Counted from the first letter of the stretch, positions 17,422 through 26,838 are shown. The stretch: 64,000 nt of DNA from Saccharothrix obliqua (GCF_019375475.1 NZ_JAHXGQ010000012.1:181632-245631), one strand, 5' to 3'. Translations and numbers: made by a program. The notes: generated by a model not told the origin, from the letters alone.

Positions 17422-17495
17422 GGACGTGTCTTCAAAGGTTGGGTCCAGAGCAGGATCGACTTCAACGAAATAGCCGCTCGGTGCTGATCCTCGTC
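17422..17495 (-). mobile_element. Solo end of an IS5/IS427-type element (fossil)
   Basis: Bases 17424–17460 match the inner end of the intact element at 57191 (GTGTCTTC, AAGGTT, TCCAGAGCAGGATCGA) with few changes. Beyond it, the minus-strand frame still reads RAAISLKSILLW, where the intact transposase has QAAVTIASILLW. The rest of the element and its other end are absent. It abuts the truncated regulator directly, so the insertion and a later deletion probably removed that gene's 5' half. Confidence 0.65.
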
Positions 17496-17717
17496 GGCTG
17501 GCTGTGAACGCGCGAAGGATGGAGGTGCGCCCGTCGCGGCGCTGGCGCGTTGAACGTGGTTCCGGCGTTGCCCCTTGAGGCACATCAGCCCTCGGGTTGC
17601 CCGGCCTTGTGCCAAGGTACCGATACCCGAGGACCTCAGGACGTTCCGCCGCACGGCCTGGTCGCGACTCGCAGGAACTGCCCTCTGCCCGCGCACCGCG
17701 AACGGAGCGATCAGGTC

Positions 17718-20700
17718 ATGGCCCACCGCTTGTCCCGCCTGCTGGTAGTCCTGTCACTGGTCGCGGCGCCCGGGGTGCCGGCGTGGGCCGACCCGGGCGC
17801 GGAGCCGGGCGCGGACCAGCCGGTCCGCACCGTCCGGCTCGTGACCGGCGACCGGGTGCTGGTGTCCGAGGACGGCGACCGGGTGTCCCTCGACCCCTCC
17901 CCGGCCAGACCCGGAATGCGGTTCGTGGCGCGGGAGGTCGACGGCCACCGGCACGTCATCCCGGTGGACGCGTTGCCCCTGCTCGCCGAGGGCAGGCTGG
18001 ATCCCCGGCTGTTCGACGTGACCCAGCTCGTCAGGGACGGGTACGACCAGCGCCCCGACCTCCCGTTGCTGCTGACGTACCCGGAGGGCGCGACGGCGTC
18101 GCACGCCGGCCTCGTGGTGACGGCGGAGTCCCCGGCCACCCGCACCGTCGCGGTGCGGCAGAACCACAGCGACGCGGTGTCCACCTGGCGCGGCCTGGTC
18201 GCCGGCCGGCCGGGCGTGGAGAAGGTCTGGCTGGACGGGATGTCGAAGGTCTCGCTCGACGTCAGCGTCCCCCGGATCGGCGCGCCGGCGGCTTGGGCTG
18301 CGGGCTACCGAGGCGCGGGCACGGCCATCGGGATCATCGACACCGGCGTCGACGACACGCACCCCGACCTCGTGGGCAAGGTCGTCGAACGGGTCGACTT
18401 CACGTCGGAAGCCGACAACATCGACCACCACGGCCACGGCACGCACGTCGCCTCGATCGCGGTGGGGACCGGGGCCGCCCAGGGCGGCAAGCACACCGGT
18501 GTCGCCCCGGAGGCCAAGCTCTACGTGGCGAAGGCGTGCCGTCGGTCGGGCAACTGCCAGGATTCTGCTGTCCTGCAAGCGATGGACTGGTTGGCAGCCA
18601 AGGGCGTCAAGGTCGTCAACATGAGCATCGGGGGTGCCAACCGCGCCGGCTCCGATCCGCTGGAGAGCGCGGTCGAGGCACACCCCGGCACGCTGTTCGT
18701 GGCGGCGAGCGGCAACGAGGCGGGGCTGACCGACTCACCCGCGAGCGCGCCGGGCGCCTTGGCGGTCGGCGCCGTGGACGACACCGACGTGCCGGCCGCG
18801 TTCAGCAACCGCGGTGTGGTGCTCGGCGACCTCGCGGTCAAGCCCGAGATCAGCGCACCGGGGGTGGGTATCGTCGCGGCACGCGCCGGAACAGGGAGCT
18901 ACGCCGAGTTCAGCGGCACGTCGATGGCGACACCGCACGTGGCCGGAGCCGCCGCGCTGCTGGCCCAGCGCCACCCGGACTGGAGCCCGGCCCGGCTGAA
19001 GCAGGGGCTCGTCGCCTCGGCGGGTGCGGACGTGCGGAACTGGTTCGCCACCGGCGCCGGCCGGCTCGACGCGGCACGCGCGGTCGGCCAGGCCGCCACC
19101 GCCGAACCCGCCGCGCTTTCCTTTGGCGTGCGACAGTTCCCCTACCGCGATCCGGTGCGCAGGACGGTGACCTACCACAACGACGGCTCCGCGCCGCTGC
19201 GCCTGGACCTCAAGCTCGATGCGATGGACAGCACCGGTGCCGCACTCCCGGGCGGGTTCCTCGCGGTCGACAGCTCGACGATCACGGTGCCCGCGGGCGG
19301 TTCCGCCGCGGTGACCGTCACGATGGACCCGAAGGTCGCCGTGCCGATCGACAGGTACCTCGGCGGCGTCCTCTCGGCGACCGCGGACGGCACCAGCCTG
19401 CGCACGCCGATGACCGCGTACCTCGAACCGGAGATGCACACGCTGACCATCAAGGCGTTCGGCTGGGACGGCAATCCCACCAACCGGGCCTACACCTACT
19501 TCATCTCCCAGGGCGACCGCCCCGGCGGGCGGCCGGTGTACCACCCGGACGGCATCGCCACCCTCCGGCTGCCGAAGGGGCGGTACACGTTCGACACCCT
19601 GGTCTACGACGGGGAGTGGGAAACCGGCACGCAGAGCATGCTCGTCGCGCCGAGGGTCGTGATGGACCGCGACCAGACCATCGTCGTCGACGTCCGGACG
19701 GCGAAACCCCTCGCGGTCACCGCACCCGAGCCGGACGCGGCCCAGACGATCGCGCAGATCGGCCTCAACTACCGCGTGCGGAGCGGCGAGTGGTACCTCG
19801 GCGACACCCTGCTCGGGTTCACGTTCGAGCGGCTGTACGCCGGGCAGGTCGGTCCCGACGACCCGGACGGCATGATCTCCGGCAGTGCCGCGGCGGGATT
19901 CCTGCGGAAGAACGAGGACGGTTCGACGCTCAACTCGCCCTACGCGTACAACCTCGCCTGGCACTCCCGCCGGGGCACCTTCTTCGACGGCTTCAACCGG
20001 ACGTTCGCGCCCAAGGACCTCGCGGTGACCGAAGCGCGGTACGCGGCTGCCGGGCCTGGCGAACGCACCTCGATCTACGTCGGCTACAAGCCGGTGTGGG
20101 ACACGAAGTCGCGGTGGCTGGGCTTCCGGGGCGACGCGGTCCTGCCGCTGGTCCGGACCGAGTATTACGCGGCGACGAGCGATGTCGAGTACGGCAAGAG
20201 CTTCCGGGGCATCGTGGACGATGCCAACCAGTCGCACGGCTACGCGCCGTTCACGACGATGGTCCCCGGCCGCACCACGAAGGAGACGTGGAACCTCGGC
20301 GTGCTCGGCCCGGCGTTCCCCGAGAACTCCCCGCTGGACCCGTGGGACGAGACGACGATCGCCATGTCCCGCCAGGGCGACACGCTGACCTTCGCGCCGT
20401 CACTGGCGACGGACAGCAGCACGCACGTCGGTATCGGGTACACGCGCAGCGCCTCCGCCAGACTGACCCGCGACGGCGTGGTGGTGGCGGAGAACACGCG
20501 CACCGTGCGGTTGGACGCCGACGTCCCGCCCGGTGACGCGACGTACCAGTTCTCGGCCGCCCGGCAGGTGCCGGGCGTGGACTTCGTGTCCAGGTCGATC
20601 ACCGCGCGGTGGACGTTCCGGTCGGCACACGTGGCGGGGGAGCGGGCGCGGAACCTGCCGCTGTCGGCCGTCCGCTTCACCCCTCGGCTGGACCTCGACC

Positions 20701-20972
20701 AGCGAGCACCCGCCGGGCGGATCTTCGCCGTACCGTTCACGATCCAGCACCAACCCGACTCGTCCGCCGGTGTGACCCGGGAGTTCGACCTCCAGGTGTC
20801 GTTCGACGACGGGGCGACGTGGGTGAAGCCCGCCTACGTCCGGACCGGGGACGCCGGTGTCGCCCTGGTCAGGAACCCGCCCTCCGGCGGTTCCGTCTCC
20901 CTGAAGGCATCCGCCGCGGACGCCAACGGCAACCGGGTCGACCAGACGATCATTCGGGCCTATCGCACGTAG
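17718..20972 (+). CDS. Secreted subtilisin-like serine protease (S8)
   Basis: 1,084 residues. A signal peptide (about 1–25) precedes a propeptide region of about 160 residues and the S8 catalytic domain with Asp208 (IIDTGVD), His240 (HGHGTHVAS), oxyanion Asn333 (ASGNE) and Ser402 (GTSMATPHVAG). The following 600 or so residues are beta-rich Fn3-like and Ig-like domains that probably bind substrate or cell wall. Large exported subtilases of this kind are typical of actinomycetes and serve nutrition or processing of exoproteins. The ATG at 17718 follows GGAGCGATCAGGTC; the longer frame to 17550 lacks a signal peptide at its start. Likely monocistronic, convergent with the next gene with only 18 bases between them. 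Confidence 0.93.
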   Translation: MAHRLSRLLVVLSLVAAPGVPAWADPGAEPGADQPVRTVRLVTGDRVLVSEDGDRVSLDPSPARPGMRFVAREVDGHRHVIPVDALPLLAEGRLDPRLFDVTQLVRDGYDQRPDLPLLLTYPEGATASHAGLVVTAESPATRTVAVRQNHSDAVSTWRGLVAGRPGVEKVWLDGMSKVSLDVSVPRIGAPAAWAAGYRGAGTAIGIIDTGVDDTHPDLVGKVVERVDFTSEADNIDHHGHGTHVASIAVGTGAAQGGKHTGVAPEAKLYVAKACRRSGNCQDSAVLQAMDWLAAKGVKVVNMSIGGANRAGSDPLESAVEAHPGTLFVAASGNEAGLTDSPASAPGALAVGAVDDTDVPAAFSNRGVVLGDLAVKPEISAPGVGIVAARAGTGSYAEFSGTSMATPHVAGAAALLAQRHPDWSPARLKQGLVASAGADVRNWFATGAGRLDAARAVGQAATAEPAALSFGVRQFPYRDPVRRTVTYHNDGSAPLRLDLKLDAMDSTGAALPGGFLAVDSSTITVPAGGSAAVTVTMDPKVAVPIDRYLGGVLSATADGTSLRTPMTAYLEPEMHTLTIKAFGWDGNPTNRAYTYFISQGDRPGGRPVYHPDGIATLRLPKGRYTFDTLVYDGEWETGTQSMLVAPRVVMDRDQTIVVDVRTAKPLAVTAPEPDAAQTIAQIGLNYRVRSGEWYLGDTLLGFTFERLYAGQVGPDDPDGMISGSAAAGFLRKNEDGSTLNSPYAYNLAWHSRRGTFFDGFNRTFAPKDLAVTEARYAAAGPGERTSIYVGYKPVWDTKSRWLGFRGDAVLPLVRTEYYAATSDVEYGKSFRGIVDDANQSHGYAPFTTMVPGRTTKETWNLGVLGPAFPENSPLDPWDETTIAMSRQGDTLTFAPSLATDSSTHVGIGYTRSASARLTRDGVVVAENTRTVRLDADVPPGDATYQFSAARQVPGVDFVSRSITARWTFRSAHVAGERARNLPLSAVRFTPRLDLDQRAPAGRIFAVPFTIQHQPDSSAGVTREFDLQVSFDDGATWVKPAYVRTGDAGVALVRNPPSGGSVSLKASAADANGNRVDQTIIRAYRT

Positions 20973-20990
20973 GGCGGCTGCGGGCGGCCT

Positions 20991-22004
20991 TCAGAGCGGA
21001 TAGGGGCTGATCGGTAGGCGCATGATCGGGTCGCAGCGCTCGCAGAGAACGCGGCCCGGGCGCTTCCACAGGAGGCGTTGGCCGCACCTCTCGCACTCCA
21101 CGCCCGAATCGGCGAGGTGGGACGCGCTGTGGGTGGGCTTCGCCGAGGCGCGGTCGGCATCCGGTGGTAACTCCGGGTTGTAGCGGGCAGGGCCGCCCGT
21201 CAGCCCCTCGTAGAGTCGCAGGTCGTTCGGCGGGACCAGGTACACGGTCCGGCCGGTGGTCATGAGCGGCACCGCTTGGCCGGCGGGGACCAGACCCGCC
21301 ACGTGGTCCAGCGTCAGGCCCGCCCACGGCCGGAGCTTCGGGTGATCACCCCCGCAGTGGCGGTGGTTGTTCTTCGGGCAGCTGTCGAAGTTCTGGGCGG
21401 TGCACTTGGCGGGGTGGACCCGGCGCAGACCGGTGGCCACGGCCGAGCCCCGGGGAGGCAGGTCGTCCCACGGGATGTGGTTGCAGCCCACCGAAGGCAC
21501 CCGGTGGAACCACTTCGGCGGGCGCTCCGCCGCGGTGAACCACAGCGACAACCAGCCGGCGCGATGTGATCGAGCGGTGCGCTTGCCCGCCGTCGACACG
21601 TTGATGCGGGAGAGCTGGACCTCCACGCCGGTGCGGGTGGGGCCGTGGATGGCGACGTCGAGGACGCTCCCGGTGCTCGTCGTGAACTCGGTGGTGCTGG
21701 GGAAGCCGGCGTCGTCTCCCGCCCGGTGCCAGTATTCCTTCTGCCGCTTGTGTTCGTCGCTCTCCCGTGCGATCTCATGCGTGCCGTGGCCACCGCCTGC
21801 GAAGTGGCTCGCGTAATACTTGCCGTCACGCCTGCGGACGAACATCTCGTCGTGACCGGCGACCGCCGGTTCCAGGCAGAGCAGCACGCGGTCGCCGCGC
21901 CCGATTTTGCCCCGCAGCGAGGCGATCGTTTGGTAGTCGCTCTCGGAGAGGCGGGAGAGGTCCAACTCGCGGTTGGCCGGGACGTAGAGCACACGCGTCG
22001 TCAT
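20991..22004 (-). CDS. CoiA-like nuclease-domain protein with C-terminal zinc ribbon
   Basis: 337 residues. The central part (SVLDVAIHGPTRTGVEVQLSRINVS) has the Asp…Glu-x-Gln core of the PD-(D/E)xK nuclease fold found in competence protein CoiA. A C-terminal pair of CxxC motifs (CERCG and CERC) forms a zinc ribbon, and a middle Cys/His group (CTAQNFDSCPKNNHRHC) could bind a second zinc. Such proteins occur widely in actinomycetes with unknown roles, possibly in DNA uptake or mobile-element biology. The start is ATG. No neighbour clearly belongs with it. The assignment rests on motif form, not a full-length match. Confidence 0.55.
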   Translation of the reverse strand: MTTRVLYVPANRELDLSRLSESDYQTIASLRGKIGRGDRVLLCLEPAVAGHDEMFVRRRDGKYYASHFAGGGHGTHEIARESDEHKRQKEYWHRAGDDAGFPSTTEFTTSTGSVLDVAIHGPTRTGVEVQLSRINVSTAGKRTARSHRAGWLSLWFTAAERPPKWFHRVPSVGCNHIPWDDLPPRGSAVATGLRRVHPAKCTAQNFDSCPKNNHRHCGGDHPKLRPWAGLTLDHVAGLVPAGQAVPLMTTGRTVYLVPPNDLRLYEGLTGGPARYNPELPPDADRASAKPTHSASHLADSGVECERCGQRLLWKRPGRVLCERCDPIMRLPISPYPL

Positions 22005-22084
22005 GACGGCCCCGCATTCTCACGACCAGTGGCGAAGAGTTGCGTATGGCGATGGTACGACGCCTGGCGAGTGGCACGGGGTCC

Positions 22085-22627
22085 TCACGCCTGGTCAACG
22101 GGCGGCCCGGTCGGGAAGAAGATCGCGCTGATCAGGTGCGGCTTGCGGCCCGGGGCAGGCGTGTGGTCGGCTCGGGCGCGGAGCACGGCACGCAGGTCGC
22201 CGACCAGTTCGGCCAGTTCGCCGGGGTCGAGCCAGAGCGTGCCCTGGCGGTAGCCCACCGAGTCGGCGAACGGGTTCGCGCCGGGCTGGTCGAGGTAGGC
22301 GTTGAACTCGGCGAGCAGGGCGGCCATCGCGGCGGCGAAGCCGCGCCGGTGGTCGTCCAGGGACATCGACGCACCCGCTTCCGCGTCGACCGCCGTCCGC
22401 TCGCGGTGCAGCCGGTAGTGGCGTTCGACCACTCCCCGCACCTTCCGCTCGTCGACCACCTCCAGCAGGCCCGCGTCGGCGAGCAGGCCGACATGCCGGT
22501 ACACGGTGGTCTTCGGCACGTCGGCCAGGCGCTCGCACAGGTCGGACGTGGTGCGCACCTGATCACCGGACAACGCCCAGACGATGCGCAGCCGGACCGG
22601 GTGCAGGAGCAGTTCAAGCGTGTCCAC
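22085..22627 (-). CDS. ArsR-like winged-helix regulator
   Basis: 180 residues. The first 75 form a winged helix (LLLHPVRLRIVWAL, TTSDLCERLADVPKTTVYRHVGLLADAGLLEVV), of the HTH_20/ArsR type. The remainder is a helical C-terminal domain seen in regulators beside antibiotic-resistance genes. It is divergent from the erythromycin-esterase-like gene with only 62 bases between them, and that gap holds a perfect 20-bp palindrome. Repression of both genes, relieved by a drug or metabolite, is the natural reading. Confidence 0.85.
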   Translation of the reverse strand: MDTLELLLHPVRLRIVWALSGDQVRTTSDLCERLADVPKTTVYRHVGLLADAGLLEVVDERKVRGVVERHYRLHRERTAVDAEAGASMSLDDHRRGFAAAMAALLAEFNAYLDQPGANPFADSVGYRQGTLWLDPGELAELVGDLRAVLRARADHTPAPGRKPHLISAIFFPTGPPVDQA

Positions 22628-22634
22628 GGCCCTG

Positions 22635-22673
22635 ATGTTCCCACAGGTGGTACTGTTCCCAATATTGGGAACA
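22635..22673. promoter_or_regulatory. Perfect 20-bp palindromic operator plus an extra half-site
   Basis: The sequence at 22654–22673 (TGTTCCC, AATATT, GGGAACA) is a perfect 20-base palindrome between the divergent ArsR-like and esterase-like genes. A second half-site, TGTTCCCA, lies at 22635–22642. Its position over both start regions makes it the probable binding site of the ArsR-like protein. Confidence 0.75.
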
Positions 22674-22689
22674 ATCGAAGGGGGCGGCT

Positions 22690-23961
22690 GTGACCACCGA
22701 GGTCCGCTTGAGCGATGAGGCGGTCATCCCGTTGCGCACGCTGGACCCGGCCGCGGCACTGGACGACCTGGCGTGGCTGGACGAGGTCGTCGGCCGGGCG
22801 CGGGTCGTGGCGATCGGCGAAAGCGCCCACTACAACGCCGAGTCCTACCTGCTGCGTCACCGCCTGCTGCGTTACCTGGTCGAACGGCACGGGTTCGGCG
22901 CCTACGCCATGGAAACCGGGTTCACCGAGGCACACCTGGTGGACCAGTGGCTGCACGGCGGCTCGCAGGAACTCGGCCACGTCATGGCGAACGGCATCAC
23001 GTCGTTGATGGGCCTGTGGTCCCAGATGGGCGACCACCTGAAGTGGATGCGTCGGCACGGCGTCGGCTTCCACGGCATCGACCTGGGTGGTTCGAACGCC
23101 TCCCTGCTGCCGGGCCTGGACGCCGTGCTCGCCTACCTGGCCGAGGCCGACCCCGGGTTCGAAGCGGACCTGCGGGACACCGCCTCGGCCTTCGCGCCGC
23201 GGTCGGCGTTCTCCCTACCCGCGGCGTTCGCCACCTACGCCGCGTTGCCGACCGGGGCCAGGGACGCGTTGACCGCGGGCCTGGCCGACCTGACCGCACG
23301 CGTCACCGCACGACGCCTGGAATACGTGCGGCGCACGTCCGTCGACGCCTACGACCGGGCGTTGCACTCGCTGCGCCTCACCACCGCCCTGGACGGGGTC
23401 GTGCGCGCGATGGCCCGCGGCGACCAGCAGGGCGCGCACTCGGCGCGGGAGGCCGCGATCGCCGACACCGTGGAGTGGGTCCTGCGCCGGGAGGACCGGA
23501 TCGTGCTCGCCGCGCACAACGGCCACGTGCAGCGGTGGCCCGGCGTGGTGCCGGCGGTGATGGGCCTGCACCTGGCCGACCGCCTGGGACCCGACTACGT
23601 GGTCATCGGCACGACCACCGGCACCGGCCGGACCCTCAACACCGCGGCCGAGTTCTTCGCCGGTGAGCTGTTCACCGACCTGGCACCGCCGCGGCCCGGC
23701 ACCCTGGACGCGCTCGCCGCCGCCGCTCACGACGGCCCCTTCGCGGTGAACCTCCGACACCTGCCTCCCGCCGACACCGCAGTCCTGGACGGCGTCGTGG
23801 AGCAGCGTTCCGGCACCTTCCACGGCGACGTCAACCTCGTGCACGCCTACGACGTCATCGTGCACCTGCCCCACGTCACCGCCGCCACGCCCGACGAAGG
23901 CGCACTCGCCGCTTCACCCGAGGAAGTGCGCGTGGCCTTCTCCCGGTGGGGCGGGCGCTGA
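22690..23961 (+). CDS. Erythromycin esterase-family hydrolase
   Basis: 423 residues, full length for the family. The signature VVAIGESAHYNAES supplies Glu44 and His47, equivalent to the catalytic pair of EreB. Further family segments are YAMETGFTEA, the HGVGFHGIDLGG block and VLAAHNGHVQR. Known members hydrolyse the macrolactone of 14-membered macrolides; many actinomycete homologues have other or unknown substrates. The GTG at 22690 is preceded by GAAGGGGG. The divergent regulator and palindrome suggest inducible expression. Resistance is inferred, not shown. Confidence 0.88.
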   Translation: MTTEVRLSDEAVIPLRTLDPAAALDDLAWLDEVVGRARVVAIGESAHYNAESYLLRHRLLRYLVERHGFGAYAMETGFTEAHLVDQWLHGGSQELGHVMANGITSLMGLWSQMGDHLKWMRRHGVGFHGIDLGGSNASLLPGLDAVLAYLAEADPGFEADLRDTASAFAPRSAFSLPAAFATYAALPTGARDALTAGLADLTARVTARRLEYVRRTSVDAYDRALHSLRLTTALDGVVRAMARGDQQGAHSAREAAIADTVEWVLRREDRIVLAAHNGHVQRWPGVVPAVMGLHLADRLGPDYVVIGTTTGTGRTLNTAAEFFAGELFTDLAPPRPGTLDALAAAAHDGPFAVNLRHLPPADTAVLDGVVEQRSGTFHGDVNLVHAYDVIVHLPHVTAATPDEGALAASPEEVRVAFSRWGGR

Positions 23962-24072
23962 CCGACGCGGGGGAGAGGTCGACCGCGGCGGTCCGAACCC
24001 GCCGCCTACACTCACCGTCACCAGTCATCACTCGAAGTGAACACGAGTCGTGTTCGCCCCGCGAGGAGCACC

Positions 24073-25110
24073 GTGACCCCAACCCCCGTGGTCGACACCG
24101 CCCGCGCCGTGCCCGGCCGGCACTACAGCCACCACCCCCGGCACGGCACCACGGCCATGCGCTCCAACCCCGACGCCGTCCACCGCGAACTCACCAGCCT
24201 CGACGTCCGCCCCGGCATGACGGTCCTGGAGATCGGCACCGGCTCCGGCTACTCCGGCGCCCTGCTGGCCGCGCTGGTCGGCCCGCACGGCAGGGTCGTC
24301 AGCATCGACGTCGACCCCCGCCTGGTCGACCGCGCCCGTGCCCTGCACCGGGAACGGGGCGTGCGCAACGTCGACTGCCTCGTCGCCGACGGCCTCGCCG
24401 GGCACCCCGACCACGGCCCGTACCACCGCGTCGTCGCCTGGTGCACCCCACCACTGCTGCCGGCGACCTGGACCGACCACCTCGCCGACGACGCGCGCCT
24501 GGTCACGCCACTGCCGATCGCGGAACTACCGCACCTCACCGCCATCGCCACCATCACCGTCCACAACGGACACCCCGCGGTGGTGTCGGTCCACGACGGC
24601 GGCTACATGGAAACCCTGCCCGTCCCCGGCGATTCCCTGACCCCGACCCGCTGGATCGCCGCCACCGACACCACCCGCCACCCACCCGCGTGGATCTCCA
24701 CCACCGGCCACGCCGACGCGCACGCCGCCCTGCGACTCCTGCTCGACCCACCGCACACCGAGCACCACGCACCTTTCGCCCCGCGGGACTGGGTCGGCTG
24801 GCGCACCTGGGCCGCCACCGCCGGCGACCCCCACCTCGCCACCGCCGGCCTCGGCGACGCCGACGCCGTCGTCCACACCACCACCGCCGCCGCCACCGCG
24901 GCCCTCACGCAGGACGGCGACCTCGTCGCCGACTCCCCGGACTCCCCGGCCGCGACCACCCTGCGAGAACGACTGCGCGCCTGGAACGACGCGGGCCGCC
25001 CGCCCGTGTCCTCCTACACCGGCGACCTCACCACCGCGGAGGTCGACACCATCCCCGGGCGCAGCCTGCGCCTGACCCGGGCACGTGGCGCCCCGGTGCC
25101 CACCGCTTGA
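24073..25110 (+). CDS. PCMT-type methyltransferase
   Basis: 345 residues. The N-terminal 200 residues are a class I SAM methyltransferase of the protein-L-isoaspartate type: VLEIGTGSGYSGALLAAL is motif I and RVVSIDVDPRLVDRAR binds the SAM ribose. The C-terminal extension of about 140 residues is longer than in a housekeeping Pcm and includes APFAPRDWVGWRTW, seen in actinomycete members of this group. Related proteins act in FxLD lanthipeptide clusters, but no precursor or dehydratase is here. I chose the GTG at 24073 because GAGGAG precedes it; the frame is open to 24037. A terminator hairpin follows. Confidence 0.8.
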   Translation: MTPTPVVDTARAVPGRHYSHHPRHGTTAMRSNPDAVHRELTSLDVRPGMTVLEIGTGSGYSGALLAALVGPHGRVVSIDVDPRLVDRARALHRERGVRNVDCLVADGLAGHPDHGPYHRVVAWCTPPLLPATWTDHLADDARLVTPLPIAELPHLTAIATITVHNGHPAVVSVHDGGYMETLPVPGDSLTPTRWIAATDTTRHPPAWISTTGHADAHAALRLLLDPPHTEHHAPFAPRDWVGWRTWAATAGDPHLATAGLGDADAVVHTTTAAATAALTQDGDLVADSPDSPAATTLRERLRAWNDAGRPPVSSYTGDLTTAEVDTIPGRSLRLTRARGAPVPTA

Positions 25111-25162
25111 TCCCCTGCCGAGCGTCGGGTGCGGCGCGCTCCGAGAACGTTCGACGGAATGG

Positions 25163-25192
25163 GATGGGCCCCCGCGGGAACAGGGGCCCATC
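25163..25192 (+). terminator. Hairpin terminator after the methyltransferase
   Basis: A perfect 10-bp stem (25163–25172 with 25183–25192), 52 bases after the methyltransferase stop. Confidence 0.6.
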
Positions 25193-25565
25193 CGCCCTGG
25201 GCCGGCTGGTCATGTGCTGCTCAGGGCGACGCTTCCGCACGCTGTTCCACGGGTGGGCGCCTGGGAAGCAGCGTAGGTCTGATCAACGCGCGGCGCAGCG
25301 GCGTTTGGACGGTTTTGGGCACCTGCCGGGCCGTCGCGGGGGTGCTCGGTTGACCTCCCGGGCTCGGAGCGGTGGACTTGTACTACTCCCGCGAACAGGG
25401 GCTCGTCGCGGGTACGTCCGGGTCGCGTAGCGGGAACTGCGCGTCGGAGTCGCCCGGGGTCATCACCCGGACGGCCATGGTCGGCTGACACCTCGGGCCG
25501 GCTGGTCACCGTGCCAACCGCGTGCAGCCCTGCCGTACCCGGCGGGGCGGTTGCTCGCGTGCTCA
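25193..25565. other. Intergenic region, no gene seen
   Basis: About 370 bases with only short open frames of poor composition on both strands. The right end must hold the promoter of the small membrane-protein gene that begins at 25582. Confidence 0.4.
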
Positions 25566-25581
25566 GAAAGGAAAAACCGCT

Positions 25582-25881
25582 GTGGCGAAGCCAAAAGCGG
25601 TGTCGTTGGGCGCACCCCTCGACAAGAACGCGGACCAGGACCGTTCCCGTGACGTCGACCAACGTCGGCGGGTGCACGCCGGGGAACTGGTGCTGTTCCT
25701 GCTCATGCTCGGCGGAGTGGTGTTGTTGGTGAACTTCACCGCCGGCTCGGTGTGGTCCGCGGTCGTGCTGGTGCTGGTGCTGGTGTTCGGCACGATGCTG
25801 GCCTCCCGCGCGGAACCCGCCACCCTCGGGCGGTGGCTGAAGCGACTGCTCGGCGGCAACTCCGCCGGACCAGGCGCATGA
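25582..25881 (+). CDS. Small two-helix membrane protein
   Basis: 99 residues. A polar, charged N-terminus of about 30 residues precedes two closely spaced membrane helices (LVLFLLMLGGVVLLVNF and VVLVLVLVFGTML), then a basic tail ending near WLKRLLGG. The GTG start has GAAAGGA upstream. The stop overlaps the next gene as ATGA at 25878–25881, so the two are translated together. No family is recognised. A partner or anchor for the downstream protein is an inference from this coupling. Confidence 0.6.
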   Translation: MAKPKAVSLGAPLDKNADQDRSRDVDQRRRVHAGELVLFLLMLGGVVLLVNFTAGSVWSAVVLVLVLVFGTMLASRAEPATLGRWLKRLLGGNSAGPGA

Positions 25882-26786
25882 TGACGAACCCGTCCTCCGG
25901 TGACGCCCTGGGCGAGTTGCACCACGCGATCATCCGGACGCATCAGCGGCAGGCCGACGCCCGCCGCCTGCCGTGGTGGTTCGACCACGCCGTGACCTAC
26001 CACCGGTTGCTGCCCCTGGGGCACTACGCCCTGGTGGTCTTCCACCTGGACATCACCCTGGCCCAACGCCGCTGGATCGAGAACCGGTGGAAGACCGCGC
26101 ACCACGGCCCGTCGGCCGTCGCGGTCTGGACACCGCCCAGCAGCCGCGCCCAGGCCGAGCGCGACGAAAAGCGCGTCCGCCAGGAGAACGAGGCTCATCG
26201 GCTGCTGCGTCGGGTGTTGCTCACCGAACCACCCGACCCCTCGGCCACGGACGTGCTCGCGCTGATCGGTGAGGCAATGGTGAACGCATCCGAGCTGGTC
26301 TCGAAGGACAACCTCCGCAACTACCTCGACCGGCCCCCGCGGAACGCCTCCACGCTGGAACGAAGCTACCGCGCCTCGGGGCTCCGGCTGGTCCGGAAGA
26401 AGGTCGATGGCAAACCGGCGGGGACCAACGCGTCCGCGGACACATCGAAACGGCGTCGAATCCAGCCCGTGGAACCATGCGTGCCGACCGCGGACCATGC
26501 CCTCCGGGCAGGCAACCCGCGGGAGTTCGCGATGTTGTTGGACACCATCCGCGCCAACGCGGGGATCACCGCCGGCAGGCTGGCCGCCGTGGCGGCGGTC
26601 CCGCGCAACAGCGTGTACCTGATGCTGAACCCCGAACGCGATGTGCTGCCGACCAAGCCCGACAACGTGCGCAACGTCGCGATCGCCTGCGGCCTGCCCC
26701 CGAACCAGGTCGAGAAGGTGATGACGATCTGGGTAACGCTGCGCAACAGCCCCGGATCCACCAACGCGGACGAATCGGTCGCATGA
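25878..26786 (+). CDS. Hypothetical protein with C-terminal HTH-like region
   Basis: 302 residues. The first 100 contain WWFDHAVTYHRLLPLGHYALVVFHLD, which I do not recognise; a charged linker follows. Residues about 215–295 look like an XRE-type HTH (FAMLLDTIRANAGITAGRLAAVAAVPRNSVYLML, then KPDNVRNVAIACGLPPNQV). It starts inside the stop of the small membrane-protein gene and ends 52 bases before the convergent flavodoxin-like gene. It is probably a cytosolic DNA-binding protein. Function unknown. Confidence 0.6.
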   Translation: MMTNPSSGDALGELHHAIIRTHQRQADARRLPWWFDHAVTYHRLLPLGHYALVVFHLDITLAQRRWIENRWKTAHHGPSAVAVWTPPSSRAQAERDEKRVRQENEAHRLLRRVLLTEPPDPSATDVLALIGEAMVNASELVSKDNLRNYLDRPPRNASTLERSYRASGLRLVRKKVDGKPAGTNASADTSKRRRIQPVEPCVPTADHALRAGNPREFAMLLDTIRANAGITAGRLAAVAAVPRNSVYLMLNPERDVLPTKPDNVRNVAIACGLPPNQVEKVMTIWVTLRNSPGSTNADESVA

Positions 26787-26838
26787 GTCCGTGCCCTGGG
26801 CAAGCGTTGTTCGGCAGGTGATTCGGGCGCTCTGGCAG

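Noticed and set aside
24073..25110. FxLD-type lanthipeptide cluster methyltransferase
   Set aside because: The protein family fits, but there is no FxLD precursor, dehydratase or cyclase beside it, and the LanC relic is 6 kb away and broken.
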